From positions 1 through 6,798 of the forward strand of contig CAMLJA010000103.1 of the NCBI GenBank assembly GCA_946480065.1: 6,798 nucleotides of DNA. The letters run 5' to 3'. The translations under genes and the position numbers were made by a program. The DNA is from an uncultured Thermomonas sp. Lineage in GTDB: Bacteria > Pseudomonadota > Gammaproteobacteria > Xanthomonadales > Xanthomonadaceae. The notes under the pieces were generated by a model, which saw nothing but the letters and a program-made list of their open reading frames with translations, was not told where the DNA came from and ran no database searches. Every line of letters starts with the position of its first letter. Position 1 is the first letter of the stretch. Of the stretch, positions 1 to 5,298 are shown one piece after another.

Positions 1-656
1 TTGATGAGCAGAAGGGCGTGATGCAATGTCGTGAGCTTCGGCGCGATGGCGATGCCGTTCGATCCATCCTCAATCGCGTCGCGAAGCTGCGCGATCGGGG
101 TCGACGGCGTCTTTTCGTAGAACCCGCGCAGCTGCTCGAGGCTGATCGATTCGATGTCGCCGCCGATGCTGCCTTCGGTGAAGGACAGCGCCATCCACGG
201 CTCGAAGCGGGTGATGACCTGCGGATTCACGTCGGGATGGGTGGCGAGGTAGTAATTCAGGCCTTCGGCCCAGGCGTCCATCAGCGTGCGCAGCCAGGCC
301 GGGCTCTGGCCGTAGAGTTCCTGCAATTCGGCCGGATCGATGAACAGCCGCTGGCGCAGGTCGAGCCAGATCGCCGCCTCGCCCCTGGCCTCGGCCATGC
401 GCCCGAGCGAGAGCAGGTAGTTGGTCTCGACCCGGTTGAAGTCGTCCTCGGCCTGCGCGTAGGCCATGCCGAACACGGCGTCGGCGTCGGTCCTGCCGTG
501 CACGTGGGCGATGCCCCAGTCGTCGCGGGTGATCGTGACCGCCTGCGCCTCGCGCCGCCAGCGCGCGCTGTCCGCGGCGTCCGTGGCCTCCGTGGCGTGG
601 GTCGGGGCGACCAGTCCCAGCAGGAGCAGTGCGGTCAGCGGCAGGGCGTTGTGCAT
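1..656 (-). CDS. Penicillin acylase family protein (S45, Ntn-hydrolase), N-terminal part, cut by window edge
   Basis: Family members cleave an amide bond between an acyl or aminoacyl side chain and an amine (β-lactams, acyl-homoserine lactones, lipopeptides) in the periplasm. They are made as one precursor that cuts itself into α and β subunits. I translated the minus strand from the ATG at 656-654; 218 complete codons are visible. Residues 1-21 look like a signal peptide (hydrophobic run ALLLLGLVAP, then THA before a likely cut). The family's N-terminal signature follows: ITRDDWGIAHVHG, then DADAVFGMAYAQAEDDF. The motif DGSNGIAIAPK places the autocatalytic and nucleophilic serine at residue 199 (codon 62-60), so the signal peptide, α subunit and spacer are all present. 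Most of the β subunit lies outside the window. A GAGG Shine-Dalgarno at 668-665 supports the start. The signal peptide has no Arg or Lys before its hydrophobic core, and a TTG codon a few residues upstream is an alternative start. The true substrate cannot be told from this part. Confidence 0.9.
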   Translation of the reverse strand, partial: MHNALPLTALLLLGLVAPTHATEATDAADSARWRREAQAVTITRDDWGIAHVHGRTDADAVFGMAYAQAEDDFNRVETNYLLSLGRMAEARGEAAIWLDLRQRLFIDPAELQELYGQSPAWLRTLMDAWAEGLNYYLATHPDVNPQVITRFEPWMALSFTEGSIGGDIESISLEQLRGFYEKTPSTPIAQLRDAIEDGSNGIAIAPKLTTLHHALLLI

Positions 657-748
657 CGGGCGGGCCTCGGCGTGCAAGGGGAGTCGCGCCGCGCGGATCA
701 GCGGCCAGGCGCGGCACGCCCCCCGGTACCCGCGCCGCGCTGCCGTCC

Positions 749-754
749 AGCATA
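749..754 (-). promoter_or_regulatory. Possible -10 element for the acylase gene
   Basis: Read on the minus strand, 754-749 is TATGCT, which matches the σ70 -10 consensus at four of six positions. It lies about 92 bases before the acylase ATG. No convincing -35 is visible 16-18 bases upstream (the hexamer there is GAAAGC), so this is a weak call based on one hexamer in GC-rich sequence. The whole divergent spacer 657-843 contains no other gene that I can support. Confidence 0.25.
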
Positions 755-807
755 GCGGGTTGCGGCGGCCGCTTTCGCTGGGCGTTCGGCGCATCGCCCG
801 GGCCGCG

Positions 808-816
808 TGCTACCGT
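808..816 (+). promoter_or_regulatory. Possible extended -10 element for the diguanylate cyclase gene
   Basis: TGC-TACCGT at 808-816 resembles an extended -10 (TGn followed by TAnnnT), 27 bases before the ATG of the diguanylate cyclase gene. The -35 region is poor: GGCGCA is at 17-bp spacing and TTCGGC at 20 bp. Extended -10 promoters tolerate a weak -35. The core GCTACCGT closely matches GCTAGCGT found before the hydrolase gene at 2145. This is inferred from motif similarity only. Confidence 0.3.
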
Positions 817-843
817 TTCGCGGCCTTGGGGAGCGTGCCGCCG

Positions 844-2034
844 ATGGATTCGTTGACTGCCGCGCTCGCACTGGCGATCTCCCAGGTCAGCATCGCGCTG
901 GTCATGACCGGCGCGCACCTCGCGGCCCCGCAGGAGCGCAGCACGCGCTACTGGGCGCTGGCCGCGGGGCTGATCGTGGCGGGCATGCTGAGCCTGGTGG
1001 TGGCCACCCCGGCGCGGCCGCTGCTGTACCTGGTCGGCAACGGCTGCCTGGTGTTCGGCGCCGTCGCCCAGCTCTGGGGCCTGCAGGTGTTCTACAGGCA
1101 GCCGCCGGGCCGGCTGGGGTGGGCCATCGGCGCCGGCCATTGCCTGCTGTTCGCGTGGCTGATGGCGACCAGCACGGCCCCGCTCCAGCGCGTCGTCATG
1201 CTGTCCGCCACCCTGCTGCTGGTGCTGGCGCTGAGCTGCCGGGTGTTGCTGGCGGGGATGCAGCCGCGCCGCAGTTACGGCAGCGTCCTGACCCTGGGCG
1301 GGATCGGGCTGCTGATGCTCAACAACATCGCGCGGATCGGGGCCGCGATCCGGCACGACCTGCAGTTCCTGCCGCTGAGCCAGTCGGCCGCCGGCATCGC
1401 GGTCCTGTACCTGGTGCCGCTGGGCGGGATCTTCCTCTACGCGACGGGCTTGCTGCTGCTGTATTTCGAACGCCTGGTCGAGGAGAAGCACCAGCTGGCC
1501 ACCCACGACGAGCTGACCGGCCTGCTGAACCGGCGCGCGGTCGCCGCCGCCGGCCAGCGGGAAGTGGCGCTGGCGCTGCGCAACCGGCAGCCGCTGACGG
1601 TCGCCTTCGCCGACATCGATTTCTTCAAGCGCATCAACGACGAACTCGGGCACGAAGCGGGCGACCAGGCGCTGGCGGACCTGGCCCGGCTGCTGCGGCA
1701 AACCTGCCGCTCGGTCGACCTGGTGGGCCGCTACGGGGGCGAGGAGTTCTGCCTCGTCTTTCCCGGCCTGGGCGCGGACGCGGCCACCTGCGTCGGCGAT
1801 CGCCTGCTGGCGGCCGTGCGCGCCTACCGTTTCCGCGAGCGCACGCCGCTCACGGTGAGCATCGGTTTCGCGTTGCTGCCCGATGCCGCGGGCGAGGGGG
1901 ACTGGGCCGAACTGTTGCACCGCGCCGACACCGCGCTGTACCAGGCCAAGCAGGCCGGGCGCGACCGCTTCTGCGTGGCGGCCGCCGCGCCGGCGCGGAC
2001 CGAACCGGGGGACGCGGCGCGGGCCTGCCCCTGA
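844..2034 (+). CDS. Membrane-bound diguanylate cyclase (7 predicted membrane segments plus GGDEF domain)
   Basis: The protein (396 aa) should make cyclic di-GMP from two GTP at the inner membrane, the second messenger for sessile/motile switching. Residues 1 to about 210 are mostly hydrophobic, with about seven likely membrane segments near 7-27, 36-55, 61-80, 93-109, 114-136, 143-163 and 180-207. No known sensor domain is recognisable there, so the input signal is unknown. A short linker (ERLVEEKHQLA) leads to the GGDEF domain, which opens with THDELTGLLNRR at residue 220. The metal-binding segment is ADIDFFK (D257). The active-site motif is GGEEF at 298-302, preceded by RSVD at 289-292, which fits the RxxD inhibitory site at the usual five-residue spacing. 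The enzyme therefore looks active and product-inhibited. No EAL or HD-GYP domain is present. The ATG at 844 was chosen because GGGGAG at 828-833 sits ten bases upstream and the hydrophobic domain begins there; upstream in-frame sequence is non-hydrophobic shadow. Confidence 0.92.
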   Translation: MDSLTAALALAISQVSIALVMTGAHLAAPQERSTRYWALAAGLIVAGMLSLVVATPARPLLYLVGNGCLVFGAVAQLWGLQVFYRQPPGRLGWAIGAGHCLLFAWLMATSTAPLQRVVMLSATLLLVLALSCRVLLAGMQPRRSYGSVLTLGGIGLLMLNNIARIGAAIRHDLQFLPLSQSAAGIAVLYLVPLGGIFLYATGLLLLYFERLVEEKHQLATHDELTGLLNRRAVAAAGQREVALALRNRQPLTVAFADIDFFKRINDELGHEAGDQALADLARLLRQTCRSVDLVGRYGGEEFCLVFPGLGADAATCVGDRLLAAVRAYRFRERTPLTVSIGFALLPDAAGEGDWAELLHRADTALYQAKQAGRDRFCVAAAAPARTEPGDAARACP

Positions 2035-2084
2035 GCGATCCCGCGTGCGCCGGTCGGGCGGGCGGGGGGCGGCCGGACGCGCGC

Positions 2085-2106
2085 TGTTTGCCCCGATGGG
2101 CAAACA
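2085..2106. promoter_or_regulatory. Perfect 9-bp inverted repeat, candidate operator or weak terminator
   Basis: TGTTTGCCC at 2085-2093 and GGGCAAACA at 2098-2106 are exact reverse complements, separated by CGAT. The repeat lies 50 bases after the cyclase stop and 38 bases before the hydrolase start. It covers the candidate -35 and most of the spacer of the hydrolase promoter, which is where a repressor or activator dimer would bind. As RNA it would form a tight hairpin, but no U-run follows (next bases are CGGCTAGC), so a simple intrinsic terminator is less likely. The symmetry is seen directly; the function is inferred. Confidence 0.55.
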
Positions 2107-2116
2107 CGGCTAGCGT
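2088..2116 (+). promoter_or_regulatory. Candidate σ70-type promoter of the α-amino acid ester hydrolase gene
   Basis: TTGCCC at 2088-2093 (matching TTGnnn at the key positions) and TAGCGT at 2111-2116 (TAnnnT) are separated by exactly 17 bases. Transcription would start near 2123, giving a leader of about 20 bases containing the ribosome binding site GGGGAA at 2134-2139, five bases before the ATG. The inverted repeat at 2085-2106 overlaps the -35 element and spacer. This is the best promoter candidate in the window, but the -10 core is GC-rich and its activity is inferred. Confidence 0.45.
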
Positions 2117-2144
2117 GCGTGGCTTGTCGAGCCGGGGAACTGCC

Positions 2145-4088
2145 ATGCGTGTGAATCGTTCCGTTGCCGGCCTGCTGCCGGTGCTGGCCGCCCTGGCCGT
2201 CTTCGCCGCAGGGGCGCAGGAGGCGAAATATCCGGCCTATCCCAGCGAGACCCCCGCGGCATTCGTGCCGACCACCGACGGCCACGACTACGCCCGCCGC
2301 GTCGTCGAGATCGCGATGCGCGACGGGGTCAGGCTGCACACCGTGATCCTGGTGCCCAACGGTGCGCGCCACGCCGGCATCCTGCTGACCCGCACGCCCT
2401 ACGGTGCCGATGCGCTCAGCGCGAACCGCCAGAGCGGCCACCTGGCCACGGCGCTGCAGGGCTATGACAACGCCACCGACGTGATCGTGGAGGACGGGTA
2501 CATCCGGGTGATCCAGGACGTGCGCGGCAAGTACGGCTCCGAGGGCGATTACGTGATGAACCGGCCGCTGAGCGGCCCGCAGAACCCGACGCCGGTGGAC
2601 GACGCCACCGACTGCTACGACACCATCGACTGGCTGGTGAAGCACGTCCCCGAGTCGAACGGGCGGGTCGGCATCCTCGGGATTTCCTACGACGGCTTCG
2701 AGCCGTTGATGGCGCTGGTGAATCCGCATCCGGCGCTGAAGGTCTCGGTGCCGATGAACCCGATGGTGGACGGCTGGATGGGCGACGACTGGTTCCACAA
2801 CGGCGCCTTCCGCCAGCAGAACATGTCGTACATCTACGAGCAGACCGCCAGCCGCGACAACGGCATCAAGTGGTGGAGCAACTTCCACGACGAGTACGAC
2901 CTGTTCATGCACTACGGGTCCGCCGGCGCGATGGGCAAGGCGTACGGCATGGAGCAGCTGGGCTTCTGGAACAAGCTGCTGGCGCACCCGGACTACGACG
3001 CCTTCTGGCGCGACCAGGCGGTCGACCGGGTGCTGGCCGCGCAGCCGCTGAAGGTGCCGGTGATGCTGGTCCACAGCCTGTGGGACCAGGAGGACATCTA
3101 CGGCGCGCTGGCGGTGTATCGCGCGATCAAGCCCAAGGACGCCGGCGGCGACATGGTCAAGCTGGTGATGGGGCCGTGGCACCACGGGCAGGAGATCGAG
3201 GAGGGCAGCGCGCTGGGCGCACTGCGCTTCGGCAGCGACACCGCGCGCTACTTCCGCCAGCACGTGCTGCGGCCTTACCTGGCGCAGTACCTCAAGGACG
3301 GCGCGCCGAAGGCGGACATCGCGCCGGTCACCGCGTTCCAGACCGGCACCAACCAATGGCAGCGCCTGCAGCGTTGGCCGCTGGCCTGCGCGACCGGCTG
3401 TCCGGCCGCCAGCCGCGCGCTGTACCTGCAGGCGGACAACCGCCTTGGCTTCGCCCCGCCGGGCGGCGGCAGCGCGTACGTCGAATACGTGTCCGACCCG
3501 GCCCGCCCGGTGCCGTTCCGCGCGCGCCCGATCCAGCCGATCGGCTACGACGGCCTGACCTGGTCGCAGTGGCTGGTGGACGACCAGCGCGAGGCGTCCG
3601 GGCGCACCGACGTGGCGACGTTCGTCAGCGAGCCGCTGGCCGCGCCGCTGGCGATCGCCGGGGCGCCCGAGGTGCACCTGGTGGCGTCGACCTCGGGCAC
3701 CGACAGCGACTGGGTGGTCAAGCTGATCGACGTGTATCCCGACCAGGTGCCCGAGCAGCCGGAGATGGGCGGCTACCAGCTGGCGGTGTCGATGGACATC
3801 CTGCGCGGGCGCTACCGCGAGGGCTTCGAAACCGCCAGGCCGATTGCCGCCGGCGCGCCGCTGCCGTACCGCTTCGCGCTGCCCGCGGCCAACCACGTGT
3901 TCCTGCCCGGCCACCGGATCATGGTGCAGGTGCAGTCGAGCTGGTTCCCGCTGTACGACCGCAACCCGCAGACGTTCGTGCCCAACATCTTCCTGGCCAA
4001 GCCCGGCGACTACCGGCCCGCGACCCAGCGCATCTACCACGCGCCCGCGCAGGCCAGCTTCATCGGCCTGCCGGTGGTCGGCGGCTAG
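2145..4088 (+). CDS. Secreted α-amino acid ester hydrolase (CocE/NonD, S15-like α/β-hydrolase)
   Basis: The 647-aa protein belongs to the family that hydrolyses, and can transfer, esters and amides with a free α-amino group, including ampicillin- and cephalexin-type β-lactams (EC 3.1.1.43). A signal peptide spans residues 1-24 (MRVNR, hydrophobic core, AGA before Gln25). The α/β-hydrolase and helical cap run to about residue 400, followed by a jelly-roll domain like that of X-Pro dipeptidyl-peptidases. The nucleophile is Ser181 in GISYDG, with Tyr182 as likely oxyanion residue. Asp314 and His347 (in GPWHHGQ) complete the triad. The carboxylate cluster binding the substrate ammonium is complete: Asp215 (in GWMGDDWF), Glu316 and Asp317 (in WDQEDIYG). 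The Ser-Asp-His and cluster spacings equal those of the X. citri enzyme as I recall it. Cys415 and Cys419 form a CxxxC pair that also occurs in that enzyme. The ATG was chosen for the signal peptide and GGGGAA five bases upstream; the open frame back to 807 is a shadow of the cyclase gene. The natural substrate is unknown. Confidence 0.93.
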   Translation: MRVNRSVAGLLPVLAALAVFAAGAQEAKYPAYPSETPAAFVPTTDGHDYARRVVEIAMRDGVRLHTVILVPNGARHAGILLTRTPYGADALSANRQSGHLATALQGYDNATDVIVEDGYIRVIQDVRGKYGSEGDYVMNRPLSGPQNPTPVDDATDCYDTIDWLVKHVPESNGRVGILGISYDGFEPLMALVNPHPALKVSVPMNPMVDGWMGDDWFHNGAFRQQNMSYIYEQTASRDNGIKWWSNFHDEYDLFMHYGSAGAMGKAYGMEQLGFWNKLLAHPDYDAFWRDQAVDRVLAAQPLKVPVMLVHSLWDQEDIYGALAVYRAIKPKDAGGDMVKLVMGPWHHGQEIEEGSALGALRFGSDTARYFRQHVLRPYLAQYLKDGAPKADIAPVTAFQTGTNQWQRLQRWPLACATGCPAASRALYLQADNRLGFAPPGGGSAYVEYVSDPARPVPFRARPIQPIGYDGLTWSQWLVDDQREASGRTDVATFVSEPLAAPLAIAGAPEVHLVASTSGTDSDWVVKLIDVYPDQVPEQPEMGGYQLAVSMDILRGRYREGFETARPIAAGAPLPYRFALPAANHVFLPGHRIMVQVQSSWFPLYDRNPQTFVPNIFLAKPGDYRPATQRIYHAPAQASFIGLPVVGG

Positions 4089-4107
4089 CCGGTGGTGGCG
4101 GGCCGCG

Positions 4108-4125
4108 GGACAACGGTGGACAACG
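4108..4125 (+). repeat. Two direct copies of GGACAACG with a 10-bp period
   Basis: GGACAACG occurs at 4108-4115 and again at 4118-4125, so the copies fall on the same face of the helix. They lie in the 50-bp gap between the ester hydrolase and the FrnE-like gene, just before the latter's ribosome binding site at 4128-4132. They could be a regulator half-site pair or chance. The repeat is observed; a role is speculative. Confidence 0.35.
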
Positions 4126-4138
4126 ACAGGGAACAGGC

Positions 4139-4792
4139 ATGACCAGGCTGCGCATCGATTTCGTCTCCGACGTGGTCTGCCCGTGGTGCGCGGTGGGCCT
4201 GGCCTCGCTGGAGCAGGCGCTGCGCCGGCTCCAGGGCGAGGTGGACGCGGAGCTCCATTTCCAGCCGTTCGAGCTCGATCCCGCCATGCCGAAGGAAGGC
4301 ATGGCGGTGGCCGACAACCTCAAGCGCAAGTACGGCCTGAGCGACGCCCAGCTGGCGGAGAACCAGGCGCGCATCCGCGACCGCGGCGCCGAGCTGGGCT
4401 TCACCTTCGACTTCAACGCCCGCAGCCGCACCTGGAACACCTTCGACGCGCACCGCCTGCTGCACTGGGCCGGGGTGGAGGCGCCGGAGCGCCAGCTGCC
4501 GCTGAAGCGCGCGCTGCTGGTGGCCAACTTCAGCGAGGGCCTGGACATCAGCGACCGCGGCGTGCTGGCCGGGGTGGCCGCCGGCGTCGGCCTCGACGTG
4601 GATCGCGCTCGCGCGGTGCTGGAGGGTGGCGAGTTCGCCGACGACGTGCGCGCCGCCGAGCAGTTCTTCCAGGGGCTGGGCATCGGCAGCGTCCCCGCGG
4701 TGATCGTGGAGCGCAAGCACCTGATCTCCGGCGGCCAGCCGCCGGAGGTGTTCGAGCGCGCGCTGCGCGAGATCGCCGCCGCCGCCGATTGA
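4139..4792 (+). CDS. FrnE-like DsbA family oxidoreductase (2-hydroxychromene-2-carboxylate isomerase/DsbA fold)
   Basis: This 217-aa protein has the DsbA-type thioredoxin fold with an inserted helical domain. The redox motif CPWC is at residues 14-17, in the family context DVVCPWCAVG. The cis-proline loop of thioredoxin folds appears as GSVPAV, with Pro186. The central segment NTFDAHRLLHWA and the ending ISGGQPPEVFERAL are typical of the FrnE branch, whose characterised members act as disulfide oxidoreductases/isomerases, some linked to oxidative stress. There is no signal peptide, so it should be cytosolic, unlike classical DsbA. The start ATG has AGGGA six bases upstream at 4128-4132. It follows the ester hydrolase gene by 50 bp on the same strand with no clear terminator, so co-transcription is possible. 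Because it appears cytosolic, it is unlikely to oxidise the exported hydrolase directly. Its physiological substrate is not evident. Confidence 0.92.
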   Translation: MTRLRIDFVSDVVCPWCAVGLASLEQALRRLQGEVDAELHFQPFELDPAMPKEGMAVADNLKRKYGLSDAQLAENQARIRDRGAELGFTFDFNARSRTWNTFDAHRLLHWAGVEAPERQLPLKRALLVANFSEGLDISDRGVLAGVAAGVGLDVDRARAVLEGGEFADDVRAAEQFFQGLGIGSVPAVIVERKHLISGGQPPEVFERALREIAAAAD

Positions 4793-4840
4793 CGCCCGTC
4801 GCGGCGGCGGGCGCCCGCGCCGGCGTCGATGTCGATTCCC

Positions 4841-4867
4841 GATGGCCTGGTGCGTCACCAGGGCATC
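4841..4867. promoter_or_regulatory. Long imperfect inverted repeat upstream of the YCII-domain gene
   Basis: GATGGCCTGGTG at 4841-4852 and CACCAGGGCATC at 4856-4867 pair at 11 of 12 positions (a single G:G mismatch) around a CGT loop. It ends nine bases before the ribosome binding site AGGAAG at 4876-4881. No T-run follows, so a simple intrinsic terminator for the FrnE-like gene is doubtful. It could be an operator or an RNA hairpin affecting expression of the YCII gene. The symmetry is seen directly; the role is inferred. Confidence 0.5.
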
Positions 4868-4886
4868 CAAAGCGCAGGAAGCTCGC

Positions 4887-5282
4887 ATGAAATACGTCGG
4901 CCTGGCCTACTTCACCCCCGAACGGTTCGCCGCGATGGCGCCCGAGGACGTGAAGGCGCTGGTGCGCCAGTGCCCGGCGCTGGACGCGAAGATGCGCGCC
5001 ACCGGCAAGGTGCTGGTGTCCGCCTCGCTGGGCGACCTGGAGCACTGGCGCACGCTGCGCCCGCGCGACGGCGGGACCCACGTGAGCGATGGGCCCTACA
5101 CCGAGGCGAAGGAGGTGGTGGGCGGCCTCTTCATCATCGAGGCGGACACCCCGGAGGAGGCGCTGCGGGTGGCGTCGATGCACCCGGCGGCCACGCTGGG
5201 CGAGGAAGGGGGCTGGGCCGTGGAACTGATCCCGCTGGACTTCTACCTGGCCGGACCCGGGGGCGGCCCGGTGGCCGCCTGA
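4887..5282 (+). CDS. YCII-related (DGPF) domain protein
   Basis: The 131-aa protein has the small α/β (ferredoxin-like) YCII/DGPF fold, of typical length for single-domain members. The family hallmark is DGPYTEAKEVVGG at residues 68-80, followed by FIIEADTPEEAL. The N-terminal strand MKYVGLAYF is also characteristic. The biochemical role of most members is unknown; some are encoded beside ECF sigma factors, but no sigma factor gene is in this window. The ATG at 4887 was chosen over an in-frame ATG at 4842 because AGGAAG at 4876-4881 is well placed and the family's proteins begin at MKY; the longer version would add about 15 residues and read through the inverted repeat. It lies 94 bp after the FrnE-like gene. 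Its stop is 16 bp from the converging pilU stop. No signal peptide or membrane segment is seen, so it is probably cytosolic. Confidence 0.9.
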   Translation: MKYVGLAYFTPERFAAMAPEDVKALVRQCPALDAKMRATGKVLVSASLGDLEHWRTLRPRDGGTHVSDGPYTEAKEVVGGLFIIEADTPEEALRVASMHPAATLGEEGGWAVELIPLDFYLAGPGGGPVAA

Positions 5283-5298
5283 GCCGCCCGCGCCCGCC

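Noticed and set aside
709..740. Possible hairpin between GCGCGG and CCGCGC in the divergent spacer
   Set aside because: Arms are only six G/C bases, expected by chance at this composition.
18..755. Plus-strand open frame across the acylase region
   Set aside because: The minus strand encodes clear penicillin acylase motifs here (ITRDDWGIAHVHG, DGSNGIAIAPK), so the plus frame is a shadow.
466..843. Upstream extension of the diguanylate cyclase open frame
   Set aside because: It overlaps the acylase gene and the divergent spacer, has no membrane or signal features, and the ATG at 844 has a Shine-Dalgarno sequence.
807..2144. Long open plus-strand frame in phase with the ester hydrolase, suggesting a 1093-residue fusion
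   Set aside because: It lies out of frame over the diguanylate cyclase gene, its translation is Arg/Gly/Pro/Ala-rich without domains, and the hydrolase has its own signal peptide and ribosome binding site at 2145.
70..4040. Very long minus-strand open frames opposite the cyclase and hydrolase genes
   Set aside because: These arise from high GC third positions of the real plus-strand genes; their translations are low-complexity and show no family motifs.
4789..4794. TTGACG, a near-consensus -35 hexamer, before the YCII gene
   Set aside because: It overlaps the stop codon of the FrnE-like gene and has no acceptable -10 at 16-18 bp; the sequence there is nearly all G and C.
4807..4818. 12-bp perfect palindrome GCGGGCGCCCGC between the FrnE-like and YCII genes
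   Set aside because: It is only G and C in a GC-rich repeat-like stretch, has no loop and no T-run, so chance is a sufficient explanation.
4842..4886. Earlier in-frame ATG for the YCII-domain gene
   Set aside because: It has no well-placed ribosome binding site and would add residues unlike the family N-terminus.
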